Source: Sphingobacteriales bacterium
GTDB taxonomy: Bacteria > Bacteroidota > Bacteroidia > Chitinophagales > Chitinophagaceae
DNA length: 64,000 bases
Assembly: GCA_004295245.1 (NCBI GenBank)
Contig: REAR01000058.1
Location: forward strand, 1 to 64,000
Direction: 5' to 3'
This document shows, in pieces, positions 35,911 through 44,668 of the stretch (position 1 is its first letter; each line of letters begins with the position of its first letter). The translations under genes were made by a program, and so were the position numbers. The notes under the pieces are model-generated. The model saw nothing but the letters and a program-made list of their open reading frames with translations, was not told where the DNA came from and made no database searches.

Positions 35911-38900
35911 ATGAACAGCTTGAAGAACCAATTATACATATGCTTATTACTCACCTGCATCCTGTTTGCTCAAAACTCCCAGGCACAGGCTAATTTTGAA
36001 TTTGTTGAAAATAAAGGACAGTGGGACAGCCGCGTACATCTAAAAGGTGCTTTTACCTCAGGCGCCTTCTACCTCAGGGAAAAAGGGTTTACCGTATTAC
36101 TGCACAACCCCTACGATTTACAAAAAATGGTAGATCACCACCACGGCCAAGGCATAAAAAACAATACAGCAAATAATGCACTAAATGCCAGCCGCCCCGG
36201 CGAAGAAGGCCCCGAAGGCATTAGAACCGATAGCGGTAACATCTTACATTCGCATGCCTACAATGTAGATTTTTTAGGGGCTGCAACAGGCTTAAAAGCA
36301 CAGCCCGATAAAATACAGGATTCTTATAACAATTATTTTTTGGGAAGCGATAAAAGTAAGTGGGCCGCCAATTGTAAAATTTACAAAGCAGTCAACTATA
36401 AAAATTTATACCCAGGTATAGACATACGCTATTACTCAGACAACGGAACCTTAAAGTATGATTTACTGGTAAGCCCCGGTGCAGATATTAATGCCATTGC
36501 CATGCAATATGAAGGCATAGATAAACTCAGCATTAAAAACAATGAACTGATTATTTCTACTTCCGTAGGAGAAGTAAAAGAACTCTATCCATACAGTTAC
36601 CAGTTTGATAAAGTAACTGGTAAAAAAGAAGTACCCTGTAAGTTTGAAATTGTAAACGGCAATATTGTAAAATTTAAAATTAAAAATTACGATAAAACAC
36701 AACCACTGGTAATAGACCCCACACTGGTGTTTTCTACCTTTAATGGAAGCCCCGCTAATAACTACGGCTTTACTGCAACACCCGGACCAGATGGGACATT
36801 CTTTTCTGGTTGTAGTGTAAGAGAATCAGGATATCCTACCACTCCAGGTGCTTTTCAAAACGTTTTTGGTGGTGGTGCCGGCCAAAATGGGGTTTCTGAT
36901 ATTGGTATTATGAAATTTAATGCCACCGGTACAGCCCGTATTTATTCAACTTATATTGGCGGTAGTAATAATGAATACCCACACAGTATTATTGCTGATG
37001 CGGCAGGTAACCTGGTTATATTGGGCCGAACTTATTCGGCTAATTACCCCAGAACAGTACCAGTAGTTGGTACAGGTGGTGGTGGCGATATATTGGTTAC
37101 TAAATTAAATGCCGCTGGTACCGCCTTAATTGGTTCAATGGTTATTGGTGGCAATGGCTTAGACGGCACTAATATTAAAGACCCACAAAACGGTGCCAGT
37201 AGTAATCCACAAAGTATACATCGCTTTTATGGAGATGATTCCCGCAGTGAAGTAAACCTGGACAATGCAGGTAATATACTTGTGGCTGCACAGACACAAT
37301 CTGATAATTTTCCGGTAACTGCTGGTGTATTTCAAACCACTAAAGGGGCTTTGCAGGATGGAATGATTATGAAGATTAATGCCAATTGTAATGCATTAAT
37401 TTTTGCTTCCTTTCTTGGGGGTTCAGGAGATGATGGGGCTTTTGTAATAGCACAGCCTAAAGGCGGCGGTAATTATTTTGTGGCAGGCGGCACCACCAGT
37501 AACAATTTCCCCGGTAATAAAACAGGAGTAATAACACCTGCGTTTGCGGGTGGTACTACCGATGGTTTTATTGCAGAAATATCATCAGACGGTGCTTCCA
37601 TCATTCGTTCTACCTATTTGGGTACTGCTGGCATTGATATTATTTACGGAATACAGTTTGATAAATTTGGGTTTCCTTATGTAATGGGTATCACTTCTGG
37701 TAACTGGCCAGTGGTAAATGCTACGTACTCCAACCCCAATTCCTCACAGTTTATAGCAAAACTAAAAAAAGATTTATCTGCATACGAGTATTCAACTGTT
37801 TATGGTACCGGTACTGCACAGCCCAATATTTCGCCGGTAGCATTTCTGGTAGATCGCTGTGAGAACGTGTATGTATCTGGTTGGGGCGGTTGGTTAACGC
37901 CTGATGGCAACCCTTATAATCAGGCAGGTGTAGCAGGTATGCCGGTTACCACTGATGCCTTTAAAGGAAGTACGGTAGGAACTGGTAACAACAATACTGA
38001 TAACCGCGATTTTTATTTTATAGTGCTTCAAAAAAATGCGGCCGGTTTATTATTCGGCAGCACGTTTGGACAAAATGGAGGAGAAGGTGAGCATGTAGAT
38101 GGTGGTACCAGCCGCTTTGATGATCAGGGTGTAATTTATATGGCTATTTGTGCCAACTGTTTTGCTGGAACTCAAATTCCAATTACAACGCCGTACCCTA
38201 TTACCCCGGGGGTAGTTGGGCCTACTAATTTGTCGGGTGCAGCAGGGTGTAATTTAGGTGCTGCAAAAATTGCTTTCAATTTTGCAGGCGTGGGTGCCGG
38301 GGTACGTTCTTTTATACAGGGCACTTTAGATACTTCTGGTTGTGTGCCGCTGAATGTTGTTTTCAGAGATACAGTAAGAAATGCACAAACCTATGAATGG
38401 GATTTTGATGGTGACGGTATTACCGACCAGATAACTAACGATACACAGTTTGAAGTAACAGCTACCTATAATACTGTAGGCCGTTACCGGGTGCGTTTAA
38501 TTGCAGTAGATTCTACTACTTGTAATGTTCGCGATACTTCTTTTGTAAACATTATTGTTAGGAATGATGAAGCCACATTGGCTTTTAACGCAGTTAAAGT
38601 TGGTCCTTGCGAGTCTTTATCGTTCCAGTTTAATAATACTTCTATTGCACCAGCAGGCAAGCCATTCAGCAACCAGTCTTTTATCTGGGATTTTGGTGAT
38701 GGCTCCTCCAGGTTAGTAGCTGGCACAGGTAGTGTAACCCATGCTTTTCCGGCACCGGGTACCTATAACGTGCGGCTAATTTTGCCCGATACTAATTATT
38801 GTAATGCGCCAGACTCACTGCCATTAGAATTGCGCATTGCGCCCAACGTAAGAGCACAGTTTGAAATACCATTGGCTAATTGTGCGCCGTTTAATGCGGT

Positions 38901-39612
38901 GTTTAATAATACCAGTATTGCCGGGCAAACCTTTACTTGGGATTTTGGTGATGGCACCACCTCCACCTTAACCAATCCAACACATTTATATACTACACCG
39001 GGTACCTATACTATTAAGTTGCTGGCAACAGACCCTGCCACTTGTAACCTGATAGATTCTACCACCACCACTATTGTTGTAAGTGGCAGCCCAACAGCTG
39101 CATTTACCTATACGCCAACAGTGCCGGTGCAAAATGCCACACATACGTTTACCAATAACTCATCGCCAGATGCGGTGCGGTTTAAATGGATTTGGGGCGA
39201 TGGCGATTCTTTATCAACGGTAAGCCGTGCCGATGTGGATCATTTATACAACAGTACCGGAAACTTTAATGCTTGTCTGGTAGCTTATAATCAAATTGGT
39301 TGTCCGGATACAGTTTGTGCCACTGTGCAAACTATTGTAGTGCCGCAGTTAGATGTGCCCAATGCATTTACACCAGCAGGGCCTAATAATAATGTGGTGT
39401 ATGTGCGTGGTTTTGGTATTGGTAAAATGACCTGGCGTATTTATAACCGCTTTGGTAACCTGGTATTTCAAAGTGGCAGCCCCAATATTGGTTGGGATGG
39501 AAAATACAAAGGAACGTTACAGCCGATGGATGCGTATGCCTATACTTTAGAAGTGGAATTTACTGACGGAACAAAGGCACGTAAAACCGGCGATATTACT
39601 TTGCTGCGCTAA
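35911..39612 (+). CDS. Large T9SS type B cargo protein with PKD domains
   Basis: 1233 residues. A signal peptide (to ...NSQAQA, about residue 27) is followed by an N-terminal domain (about 28-270) beginning NFEFVENKGQWDSRV, typical of Bacteroidota proteins with SBBP-like propeller repeats. A propeller region (about 275-770) has repeating FLGGSGDDGAF, TSDGASIIRSTYLG-type and GGT-DGFIAE motifs. Several PKD domains follow (about 810-1140; YEWDFDGDG, FIWDFGDGS, FTWDFGDGT). The final 85 residues (VPNAFTPAGPN...WDGKYKGTLQPMDAYAYTLEV) are the gliding/CHU_C type B sorting domain. It should be exported by the T9SS and held at the surface. The PorP/SprF gene 72 bases downstream is its probable dedicated partner. 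Confidence 0.92.
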   Translation: MNSLKNQLYICLLLTCILFAQNSQAQANFEFVENKGQWDSRVHLKGAFTSGAFYLREKGFTVLLHNPYDLQKMVDHHHGQGIKNNTANNALNASRPGEEGPEGIRTDSGNILHSHAYNVDFLGAATGLKAQPDKIQDSYNNYFLGSDKSKWAANCKIYKAVNYKNLYPGIDIRYYSDNGTLKYDLLVSPGADINAIAMQYEGIDKLSIKNNELIISTSVGEVKELYPYSYQFDKVTGKKEVPCKFEIVNGNIVKFKIKNYDKTQPLVIDPTLVFSTFNGSPANNYGFTATPGPDGTFFSGCSVRESGYPTTPGAFQNVFGGGAGQNGVSDIGIMKFNATGTARIYSTYIGGSNNEYPHSIIADAAGNLVILGRTYSANYPRTVPVVGTGGGGDILVTKLNAAGTALIGSMVIGGNGLDGTNIKDPQNGASSNPQSIHRFYGDDSRSEVNLDNAGNILVAAQTQSDNFPVTAGVFQTTKGALQDGMIMKINANCNALIFASFLGGSGDDGAFVIAQPKGGGNYFVAGGTTSNNFPGNKTGVITPAFAGGTTDGFIAEISSDGASIIRSTYLGTAGIDIIYGIQFDKFGFPYVMGITSGNWPVVNATYSNPNSSQFIAKLKKDLSAYEYSTVYGTGTAQPNISPVAFLVDRCENVYVSGWGGWLTPDGNPYNQAGVAGMPVTTDAFKGSTVGTGNNNTDNRDFYFIVLQKNAAGLLFGSTFGQNGGEGEHVDGGTSRFDDQGVIYMAICANCFAGTQIPITTPYPITPGVVGPTNLSGAAGCNLGAAKIAFNFAGVGAGVRSFIQGTLDTSGCVPLNVVFRDTVRNAQTYEWDFDGDGITDQITNDTQFEVTATYNTVGRYRVRLIAVDSTTCNVRDTSFVNIIVRNDEATLAFNAVKVGPCESLSFQFNNTSIAPAGKPFSNQSFIWDFGDGSSRLVAGTGSVTHAFPAPGTYNVRLILPDTNYCNAPDSLPLELRIAPNVRAQFEIPLANCAPFNAVFNNTSIAGQTFTWDFGDGTTSTLTNPTHLYTTPGTYTIKLLATDPATCNLIDSTTTTIVVSGSPTAAFTYTPTVPVQNATHTFTNNSSPDAVRFKWIWGDGDSLSTVSRADVDHLYNSTGNFNACLVAYNQIGCPDTVCATVQTIVVPQLDVPNAFTPAGPNNNVVYVRGFGIGKMTWRIYNRFGNLVFQSGSPNIGWDGKYKGTLQPMDAYAYTLEVEFTDGTKARKTGDITLLR

Positions 39613-39657
39613 TGGCTAAAACCATTTGCAACCAAACACCGCTGAACATTGATTGAA

Positions 39658-39665
39658 TAAATTTG
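39658..39665 (+). promoter_or_regulatory. Possible -7 box for the PorP/SprF gene
   Basis: TAAATTTG matches TAnnTTTG, 19 bases before the ATG at 39685. The nearest upstream TTTG (39625-39628) is 29 bases away, more than the usual 19-21, so this is only a half match. Confidence 0.35.
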
Positions 39666-39672
39666 TAATTGT

Positions 39673-39680
39673 AAGGAGGT
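39673..39680 (+). promoter_or_regulatory. Strong Shine-Dalgarno site of the PorP/SprF gene
   Basis: AAGGAGGT, a complete anti-SD complement, ends 4 bases before the ATG at 39685. Such sites are rare in Bacteroidota and absent in front of the other genes of this window. It supports 39685 as the true start, which places the repeat at 39721-39760 inside the translated sequence. Confidence 0.7.
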
Positions 39681-39684
39681 AATC

Positions 39685-40803
39685 ATGAAAACGAAGATGC
39701 ATTATAAGAAGCTGAACAGCGCTGCAACTGTAAAAGTGTGCGACGCAACGGCTGTTGCCAGAAGTGTTACTGCCGGGTTCAAAAAAATATTTTTTTCACT
39801 TGGTTTGTTTATCTGTGTATCTACAGCAAATGCGCAGGATACGCATTTCTCTCAATGGTTTAACTCGCCTTTATTAACCAACCCTGCTAACACCGGTTTT
39901 ATACCTGATGATGATTATCGTTTTGGTGCTAACTACCGCAACCAATGGGTGAATATTATGAATGTGCCTTATAAAACAATTAGTGTGTATGGAGATGTGC
40001 AGGCGTTTAGAGAAAAACTAGATAATGGTTGGTTGGGTTTAGGCGGTGTAATTTTAAATGATGTGGCAGGCAGTGGTAATTTAACTTCTACTAAAGTGTA
40101 TGGCTCTGTGGCCTACCATCAAATGGTGGGTTATAGCAGTTTGATTAGTGCTGGTTTTAATATGGGTTTTGTAAGTAAAAGAGTTAACCCAACGCAACTA
40201 AAATTTCCTGATCAGTTTAATAAGGCTACCGGTTTTTTTGATGCGGGTATACCTACTGCTGCGGCATTTAATGCCACCAGCATTGGTTATTTTGATATGC
40301 ATGCCGGTGTTAACTACGCTTACTTTCCTACAGAAAAAATTTATGTAAACGCTGGCTTTAGTGTGCAGCATTTAAACCGGCCTAAAGAAAGTTTTTTTGC
40401 AGCCACCAGTGGTTTTGATAATCGCCTGTCTCCTCGCTATACCGGTTTTATTAGTGCTAGTATTAAGGTAAACGATATGGTATTATTAAACCCGCAAGGC
40501 TATTATAGCAACCAGGCTAATGCCAATGAACTGGTAGCGGGTATGAACGCACATTACAATTTAAGTGGCGATGGCACCACACAGTTAATTGGCGGTTTGT
40601 ATTATCGCTTAAGCGAAGCCATTGTGCCGGTTGTTGGCTTTCAATGGAACGATTTTAAAATGACTTTTAATTACGATGTTACCACTTCTTCGCTAAAAGC
40701 CTATAACAATGGCCGCGGTGCCATAGAATTTTCTTTGGTTAAGCAAGGTTTGTTTAATACCTATAACCGTGGTGCCAGACAGGTTATTTGTCCAAGATTA
40801 TAA
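39685..40803 (+). CDS. PorP/SprF-family type IX secretion membrane protein
   Basis: 372 residues. After an odd N-terminal stretch of about 30 residues comes a signal peptide (FKKIFFSLGLFICVSTANAQ) and then DTHFSQWFNSPLLTNPANTG, the highly characteristic start of mature PorP/SprF proteins. The rest is an outer-membrane beta-barrel (GLGGVILNDVAG, ISAGFNMGFVSKR, ...). Members pair with type B T9SS cargo and help attach it to the surface; the cargo gene is immediately upstream. The N-terminal extension contains VKVCDATAVA, which is the translated family A repeat. The signal peptide is thus preceded by about 30 extra residues, which might affect targeting. Confidence 0.93.
   Translation: MKTKMHYKKLNSAATVKVCDATAVARSVTAGFKKIFFSLGLFICVSTANAQDTHFSQWFNSPLLTNPANTGFIPDDDYRFGANYRNQWVNIMNVPYKTISVYGDVQAFREKLDNGWLGLGGVILNDVAGSGNLTSTKVYGSVAYHQMVGYSSLISAGFNMGFVSKRVNPTQLKFPDQFNKATGFFDAGIPTAAAFNATSIGYFDMHAGVNYAYFPTEKIYVNAGFSVQHLNRPKESFFAATSGFDNRLSPRYTGFISASIKVNDMVLLNPQGYYSNQANANELVAGMNAHYNLSGDGTTQLIGGLYYRLSEAIVPVVGFQWNDFKMTFNYDVTTSSLKAYNNGRGAIEFSLVKQGLFNTYNRGARQVICPRL
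39721..39760 (-). repeat. Family A dispersed repeat inside a coding sequence
   Basis: The minus-strand core AAAAGTGTGCGACGCAAC is at 39732-39749, with GGCTGTTGCC following as in other copies. It is read in frame as KVCDATA within the PorP/SprF N-terminus. Single half-unit. Confidence 0.85.
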
Positions 40804-40810
40804 TTTTTAT

Positions 40811-40866
40811 GTAACCAGCAACAGTAACTCTGGTTAAACTATACTTGCGTCGCACACTTGTGCCAC
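40811..40866 (+). repeat. Family A dispersed repeat, single half-unit
   Basis: The outer end GTAACCAGC at 40811-40819 lies 7 bases after the PorP/SprF stop; the core CTTGCGTCGCACACTTGT is at 40844-40861. A very degenerate second half may lie at 40890-40940 (GCGGCACCCTGGCTGC), but I do not count it. Confidence 0.85.
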
Positions 40867-40977
40867 ACAATAAAAATGAACAATAATGCGGCACCCTGGC
40901 TGCAAGCGGTAGTGGCAGTTGTAAAAGCATCCATACCGCCGTGTAATAAATTTTAAAGTAACTTTCCACTCCAATTA

Positions 40978-43791
40978 ATGCAGATGCCAGTACTAGAGAA
41001 AGAGTTGCTAAAAATATTTCCGAGGCAAAGAGTTAAAACAAGATTGATAGATGTGGTGGCGTATGCCAGCGATGCAGGTTTTTATCATTTGCAACCTAAA
41101 GCTGTGGTACAACCGGTTAACGAAAACGAAGTGGTACAGTTGTTTCAATTGTGTCACCAATTAAATGTGCCGGTAACATTTCGTACGGGTGGCAGCAGTT
41201 TAAGCGGGCAATCAATAACCAATGGCATATTGGCCGACTTAAGTATTCACTGGAGAAATTACGAGGTGAAAGAAAACGGTGCCGCCATTTGGTTGCAGCC
41301 CGGTATTATTGGTACTGTTGCCAATCAATATTTAAAAAAATACCAACGTAAAATTGGCCCCGATCCTTCGTCCATCAACACGGCTATGGTAGGAGGGATT
41401 TTATCGAATAATGCCAGCGGCATGTGTTGCGGGGTAGCATTAAATTCTTACCATACGGTTAAAGACATTTGCTTTGTGCTTACCAACGGTGCCAGTTATA
41501 ACACTGCTGTTAAAGAAGATTACCCGCGGTTTGAAAAAGAACAGCCAGCCTTGTTTACCGGACTTGCAGATTTGCACCGGAAGGTAAATAACACACCCTT
41601 GCTGTTGCAACGCATCCGCCAAAAATATCTTACAAAAAATACAGTTGGTTATTCCATTAATGCGCTGGCCGATTACCAGCACCCGTTGGATATTTTTGCG
41701 CATTTGCTGATTGGTGCAGAAGGTACACTGGCTTTTATAGCACACGCAACTTTACAAACCGTACCCGATTATGCGTGCAAGGCAACAGCCTTACTTTTTT
41801 TTGCAAATATGAAAGATGCCTGTGATGCAATTGTACCCATTACCAATAGCGGTGCAGAAATGATAGAACTGATGGACCGGGCATCTCTTCGCTCTATTGA
41901 ACATTATGAGGGCATCCCTGCATTCATTAAAGAGTTACCACCCACCGGCGCCGCATTGCTGGTAGAATATCAGGATGATAATATGGATGCTGTTGGGCAA
42001 AAGATAAAAGCTTTTGAAGCAGTAACGCAGTTACCCCTTTTACATGCGGCAACATTTACAACAGATGCTATTACAAGAGATTTGTATTGGAAAATTCGTA
42101 AAGGCATGTTTCCATCTGTTGGTGCAATAAGGGCCCGCGGCACCACGGTAATATTAGAAGACATTGCATTTCCGGTAGCGCAATTGGCTACAGCGCTGGC
42201 CGATTTGCAAGTATTGTTTGAAAAATATAAATACGATAATGCCATTGTATTTGGCCATGCAAAAGATGGCAATATCCATTTTGTGGTTACACAGTCTTTT
42301 AATACTCCCGAAGAAATAAGTCGCTACGAATTGTTTATGGAAGAAGTAGTGCAATTAGTGGTTAAAAAATATGATGGTGCATTAAAAGCAGAACACGGTA
42401 CCGGTCGTAATATGGCGCCATTTGTAGAAACTGAATGGGGCGGTGAAGCTTATGAAATAATGCAACGAATTAAAGCATTAGCCGACCCACAAAGTATTTT
42501 AAACCCCGGTGTTATTATTAACAATAATAATAAGGCGCATATCACTCACTTAAAACAAATGCCCGCTGTTGAAGAAGAAGTTGATAAATGTATTGAGTGT
42601 GGTTACTGCGAACAGAAATGCCCCAGCCGCGATATTACATTAACACCCCGCCGCCGCATTGTGGTAAGAAGAGCATTGGCAGCATTAAAAGAAAGCGGGG
42701 CACATGCTGCGCATAAAACGTTGTTGCAACAATACCAATACGATGGATTAGATACCTGTGCGGTGGATGGTTTGTGTGCCACTGAATGTCCGGTAGATAT
42801 TAACACCGGCAATCTTGTAAAACGTTTGCGCAGCGAAAACCATGGTAGGTTTGCAAACGCAGCAGCTTTGCACATTGCTAAAAATTTTAAAACAACAGAG
42901 CGCTTAATAAAGCTGGGCTTACGCAGCGGCCTATTGGTAAATAAAATTTTTGGCAAAACAGCAATGACTGCTGTAACTACTGGTATAAAAAAAATAGTTC
43001 CGTCTTTTCCTAAATGGATGCACACACAGGGCGGGCCATTACTATTACCTGCAACAGCAACGCAAGGCAATTTTATTTATTTTACTACCTGCATTAACCG
43101 CTGCATGGGCAGCAATCAAAACGGGGTAGCAACTGTTGTTGATAGTTTGTTAAGCGTAACTGCAAAAACAGGAATAGGGCTTTCAATACCGAACAATATA
43201 AAAGGTATTTGTTGCGGGCAACCTTTTTCTTCAAAAGGATTTAATACTGCAGCTGCTTTTACAAAAAATAAAACCATTGAATGGTTGTATAGGCAAACTA
43301 ATAGTGGCGCAGTGCCTGTGGTAACCGATATGAGTTCTTGCACACACACTTTAAAAGATTGCAGGGTTTATTTAACACCGGCTAACCAGCAAAAGTTTGA
43401 TGCATTAACTATCTTAGATGCTGTAGATTTTTTGCACGACTATGTGTTGCCTGTATTAAAAATAACAAAGCCAAAAGATAAAGTGGCGCTGCATCCGGTA
43501 TGTTCTTTAACCCATCTTAAAAATCAGCATAAGTTAATGGCCATTGCCAAAGCATGTGCTAAAGAAGTGGAGGTGCCGGTGTATGCCGGCTGTTGCGGCA
43601 TGGCAGGAGACAGGGGTATGCTGGTGCCTGCTTTAACAAAAGCCGCCGTAGCTATGGAAACAGCAGCATTAAAAACAAGTAACTGCAGCGGCTACTACTC
43701 CAGCGCTAAAACCTGTGAGATGGCATTGAGTGAAAGCAGTGGACTATTTTATGAATCTGTTGCCAACCTTTTAAACGAAGTTTCTGTATAA
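40978..43791 (+). CDS. FAD and Fe-S D-2-hydroxyacid dehydrogenase (GlcD-GlcF-type fusion)
   Basis: 937 residues. N-terminal FAD-binding type 4 domain (about 40-260; FRTGGSSLSGQS, GPDPSSINTAMVGGILSNNASG) and FAD-linked oxidase C-terminal domain (about 265-520; VFGHAKDGNIHF, EHGTGRNMAPF). Two 4Fe-4S cluster motifs follow, CIECGYCEQKCP at about 538-549 and CAVDGLCATECP at about 595-606, then two CCG domains (GICCGQPF, AGCCGMAGDRGM) as in GlcF/LldE/heterodisulfide reductase subunits. This architecture is found in E. coli YdiJ, a D-2-hydroxyglutarate dehydrogenase, and in D-lactate dehydrogenases. It would oxidise a D-2-hydroxyacid and pass electrons to the quinone pool. Exact substrate unknown. 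Apparently monocistronic. Confidence 0.9.
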   Translation: MQMPVLEKELLKIFPRQRVKTRLIDVVAYASDAGFYHLQPKAVVQPVNENEVVQLFQLCHQLNVPVTFRTGGSSLSGQSITNGILADLSIHWRNYEVKENGAAIWLQPGIIGTVANQYLKKYQRKIGPDPSSINTAMVGGILSNNASGMCCGVALNSYHTVKDICFVLTNGASYNTAVKEDYPRFEKEQPALFTGLADLHRKVNNTPLLLQRIRQKYLTKNTVGYSINALADYQHPLDIFAHLLIGAEGTLAFIAHATLQTVPDYACKATALLFFANMKDACDAIVPITNSGAEMIELMDRASLRSIEHYEGIPAFIKELPPTGAALLVEYQDDNMDAVGQKIKAFEAVTQLPLLHAATFTTDAITRDLYWKIRKGMFPSVGAIRARGTTVILEDIAFPVAQLATALADLQVLFEKYKYDNAIVFGHAKDGNIHFVVTQSFNTPEEISRYELFMEEVVQLVVKKYDGALKAEHGTGRNMAPFVETEWGGEAYEIMQRIKALADPQSILNPGVIINNNNKAHITHLKQMPAVEEEVDKCIECGYCEQKCPSRDITLTPRRRIVVRRALAALKESGAHAAHKTLLQQYQYDGLDTCAVDGLCATECPVDINTGNLVKRLRSENHGRFANAAALHIAKNFKTTERLIKLGLRSGLLVNKIFGKTAMTAVTTGIKKIVPSFPKWMHTQGGPLLLPATATQGNFIYFTTCINRCMGSNQNGVATVVDSLLSVTAKTGIGLSIPNNIKGICCGQPFSSKGFNTAAAFTKNKTIEWLYRQTNSGAVPVVTDMSSCTHTLKDCRVYLTPANQQKFDALTILDAVDFLHDYVLPVLKITKPKDKVALHPVCSLTHLKNQHKLMAIAKACAKEVEVPVYAGCCGMAGDRGMLVPALTKAAVAMETAALKTSNCSGYYSSAKTCEMALSESSGLFYESVANLLNEVSV

Positions 43792-43850
43792 ATTTTAAAC
43801 CTGTAGTAATTAATACGGGTCTTATCCGTTAAAACATTCAAATCAGCAAT

Positions 43851-44459
43851 ATGAAAAAACTGAGTATATTATGCGGCATCTTTTTATTAACTCAAGGGCT
43901 GTTTGCGCAAGATGAAGAAGTAAAAGAAAAAGGGTTTAAAAAAGAAAAGCTCTTTAGTGGCGGCACGGTAAGTCTTTCTTTTTTCAACAATACCTTTCTA
44001 ATTGGGGGCAATCCAATTTTTGGGTACAGTCTTACTAAATGGGCGGATGTGGGGGTGGTGGCCAATTACAATTACTCTTCTGCCCGCGATTATCAGTATG
44101 TAAACGACCGGTTGCGCCAAACTAATTACGGAGGAGGTGTTTTTACAAGATTGTTTCCGGTAAATTTTTTATTTGCACAGGCCCAGTTTGAACATAATTT
44201 TATTACTCAAAAATTTGTAGCGCCTCCTAATAGTGGGTTACAGAACAGTACTTTTAAAACATCGGGCAATAGTTTTTTAATTGGCGGCGGGTACACTTCG
44301 GGCCGCTATCCGGGTAATAATAATTTTTTCTTTTTATCGCTGTTGTTTGATGTGAGTAATAATCCAAACTCACCGTATACAGATTACTTGGGCCGGCCCA
44401 TACCCGTTATAAGGGGCGGTTTTAATGTGGCGTTATTTCAAAAAGGCCGCAACCGTTAA
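43851..44459 (+). CDS. Predicted outer-membrane beta-barrel protein
   Basis: 202 residues. Signal peptide MKKLSILCGIFLLTQGLFAQ, an acidic/basic linker (DEEVKEKGFKKEK), then alternating aromatic/hydrophobic strands (VSLSFFNNTFLIGGNPIFGY, WADVGVVANYNYSS, LFAQAQFEHNF, FNVALFQKGRNR at the end). This is the build of small Bacteroidota outer-membrane barrels of about eight strands. No enzyme motif. The 59-base gap after the dehydrogenase gives no functional hint. Specific role unknown. Confidence 0.7.
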   Translation: MKKLSILCGIFLLTQGLFAQDEEVKEKGFKKEKLFSGGTVSLSFFNNTFLIGGNPIFGYSLTKWADVGVVANYNYSSARDYQYVNDRLRQTNYGGGVFTRLFPVNFLFAQAQFEHNFITQKFVAPPNSGLQNSTFKTSGNSFLIGGGYTSGRYPGNNNFFFLSLLFDVSNNPNSPYTDYLGRPIPVIRGGFNVALFQKGRNR

Positions 44460-44468
44460 TGTTTTTTT

Positions 44469-44626
44469 GAACCCAGCTTTAGTAGCTCCGGTTTAGCTTT
44501 ACTTGCGTCGCACACTTAAGCAGTTGAGGTTATATGTTGCTGATTTAAAAATGTCAAATCAAAAATATCCAACAGTTGAAGTGTGCGACGCAACAACTGC
44601 TGAAGTATGTACTGCTGCTGGTTACC
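44469..44626. repeat. Family A dispersed repeat, inverted pair
   Basis: The left end ACCCAGC starts near 44470; left core CTTGCGTCGCACACTTAA at 44502-44519; right core TGAAGTGTGCGACGCAAC at 44577-44594; right end GCTGGTTACC at 44617-44626, the exact complement of GGTAACCAGC. A CAGTTGA segment flanks both cores on the inside. It lies between convergent genes, directly before a strong terminator hairpin. Confidence 0.88.
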
Positions 44627-44630
44627 ATAT

Positions 44631-44664
44631 AAAGAAACACCCCGCAATGGCGGGGTGTTTCTTT
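44631..44664. terminator. Bidirectional rho-independent terminator
   Basis: A perfect 15-bp stem, AAAGAAACACCCCGC at 44631-44645 and its complement at 44650-44664, with loop AATG. The stem ends in AAAGAAA/TTTCTTT on its two sides, giving a T-rich tail on either strand. It serves the convergent genes ending at 44459 and 44669. Confidence 0.9.
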
Positions 44665-44668
44665 TATA

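Noticed and set aside
42603-43070. 155-codon minus-strand frame
   Set aside because: Antisense to the Fe-S cluster region of the dehydrogenase gene, where the cysteine motifs fix the true frame.
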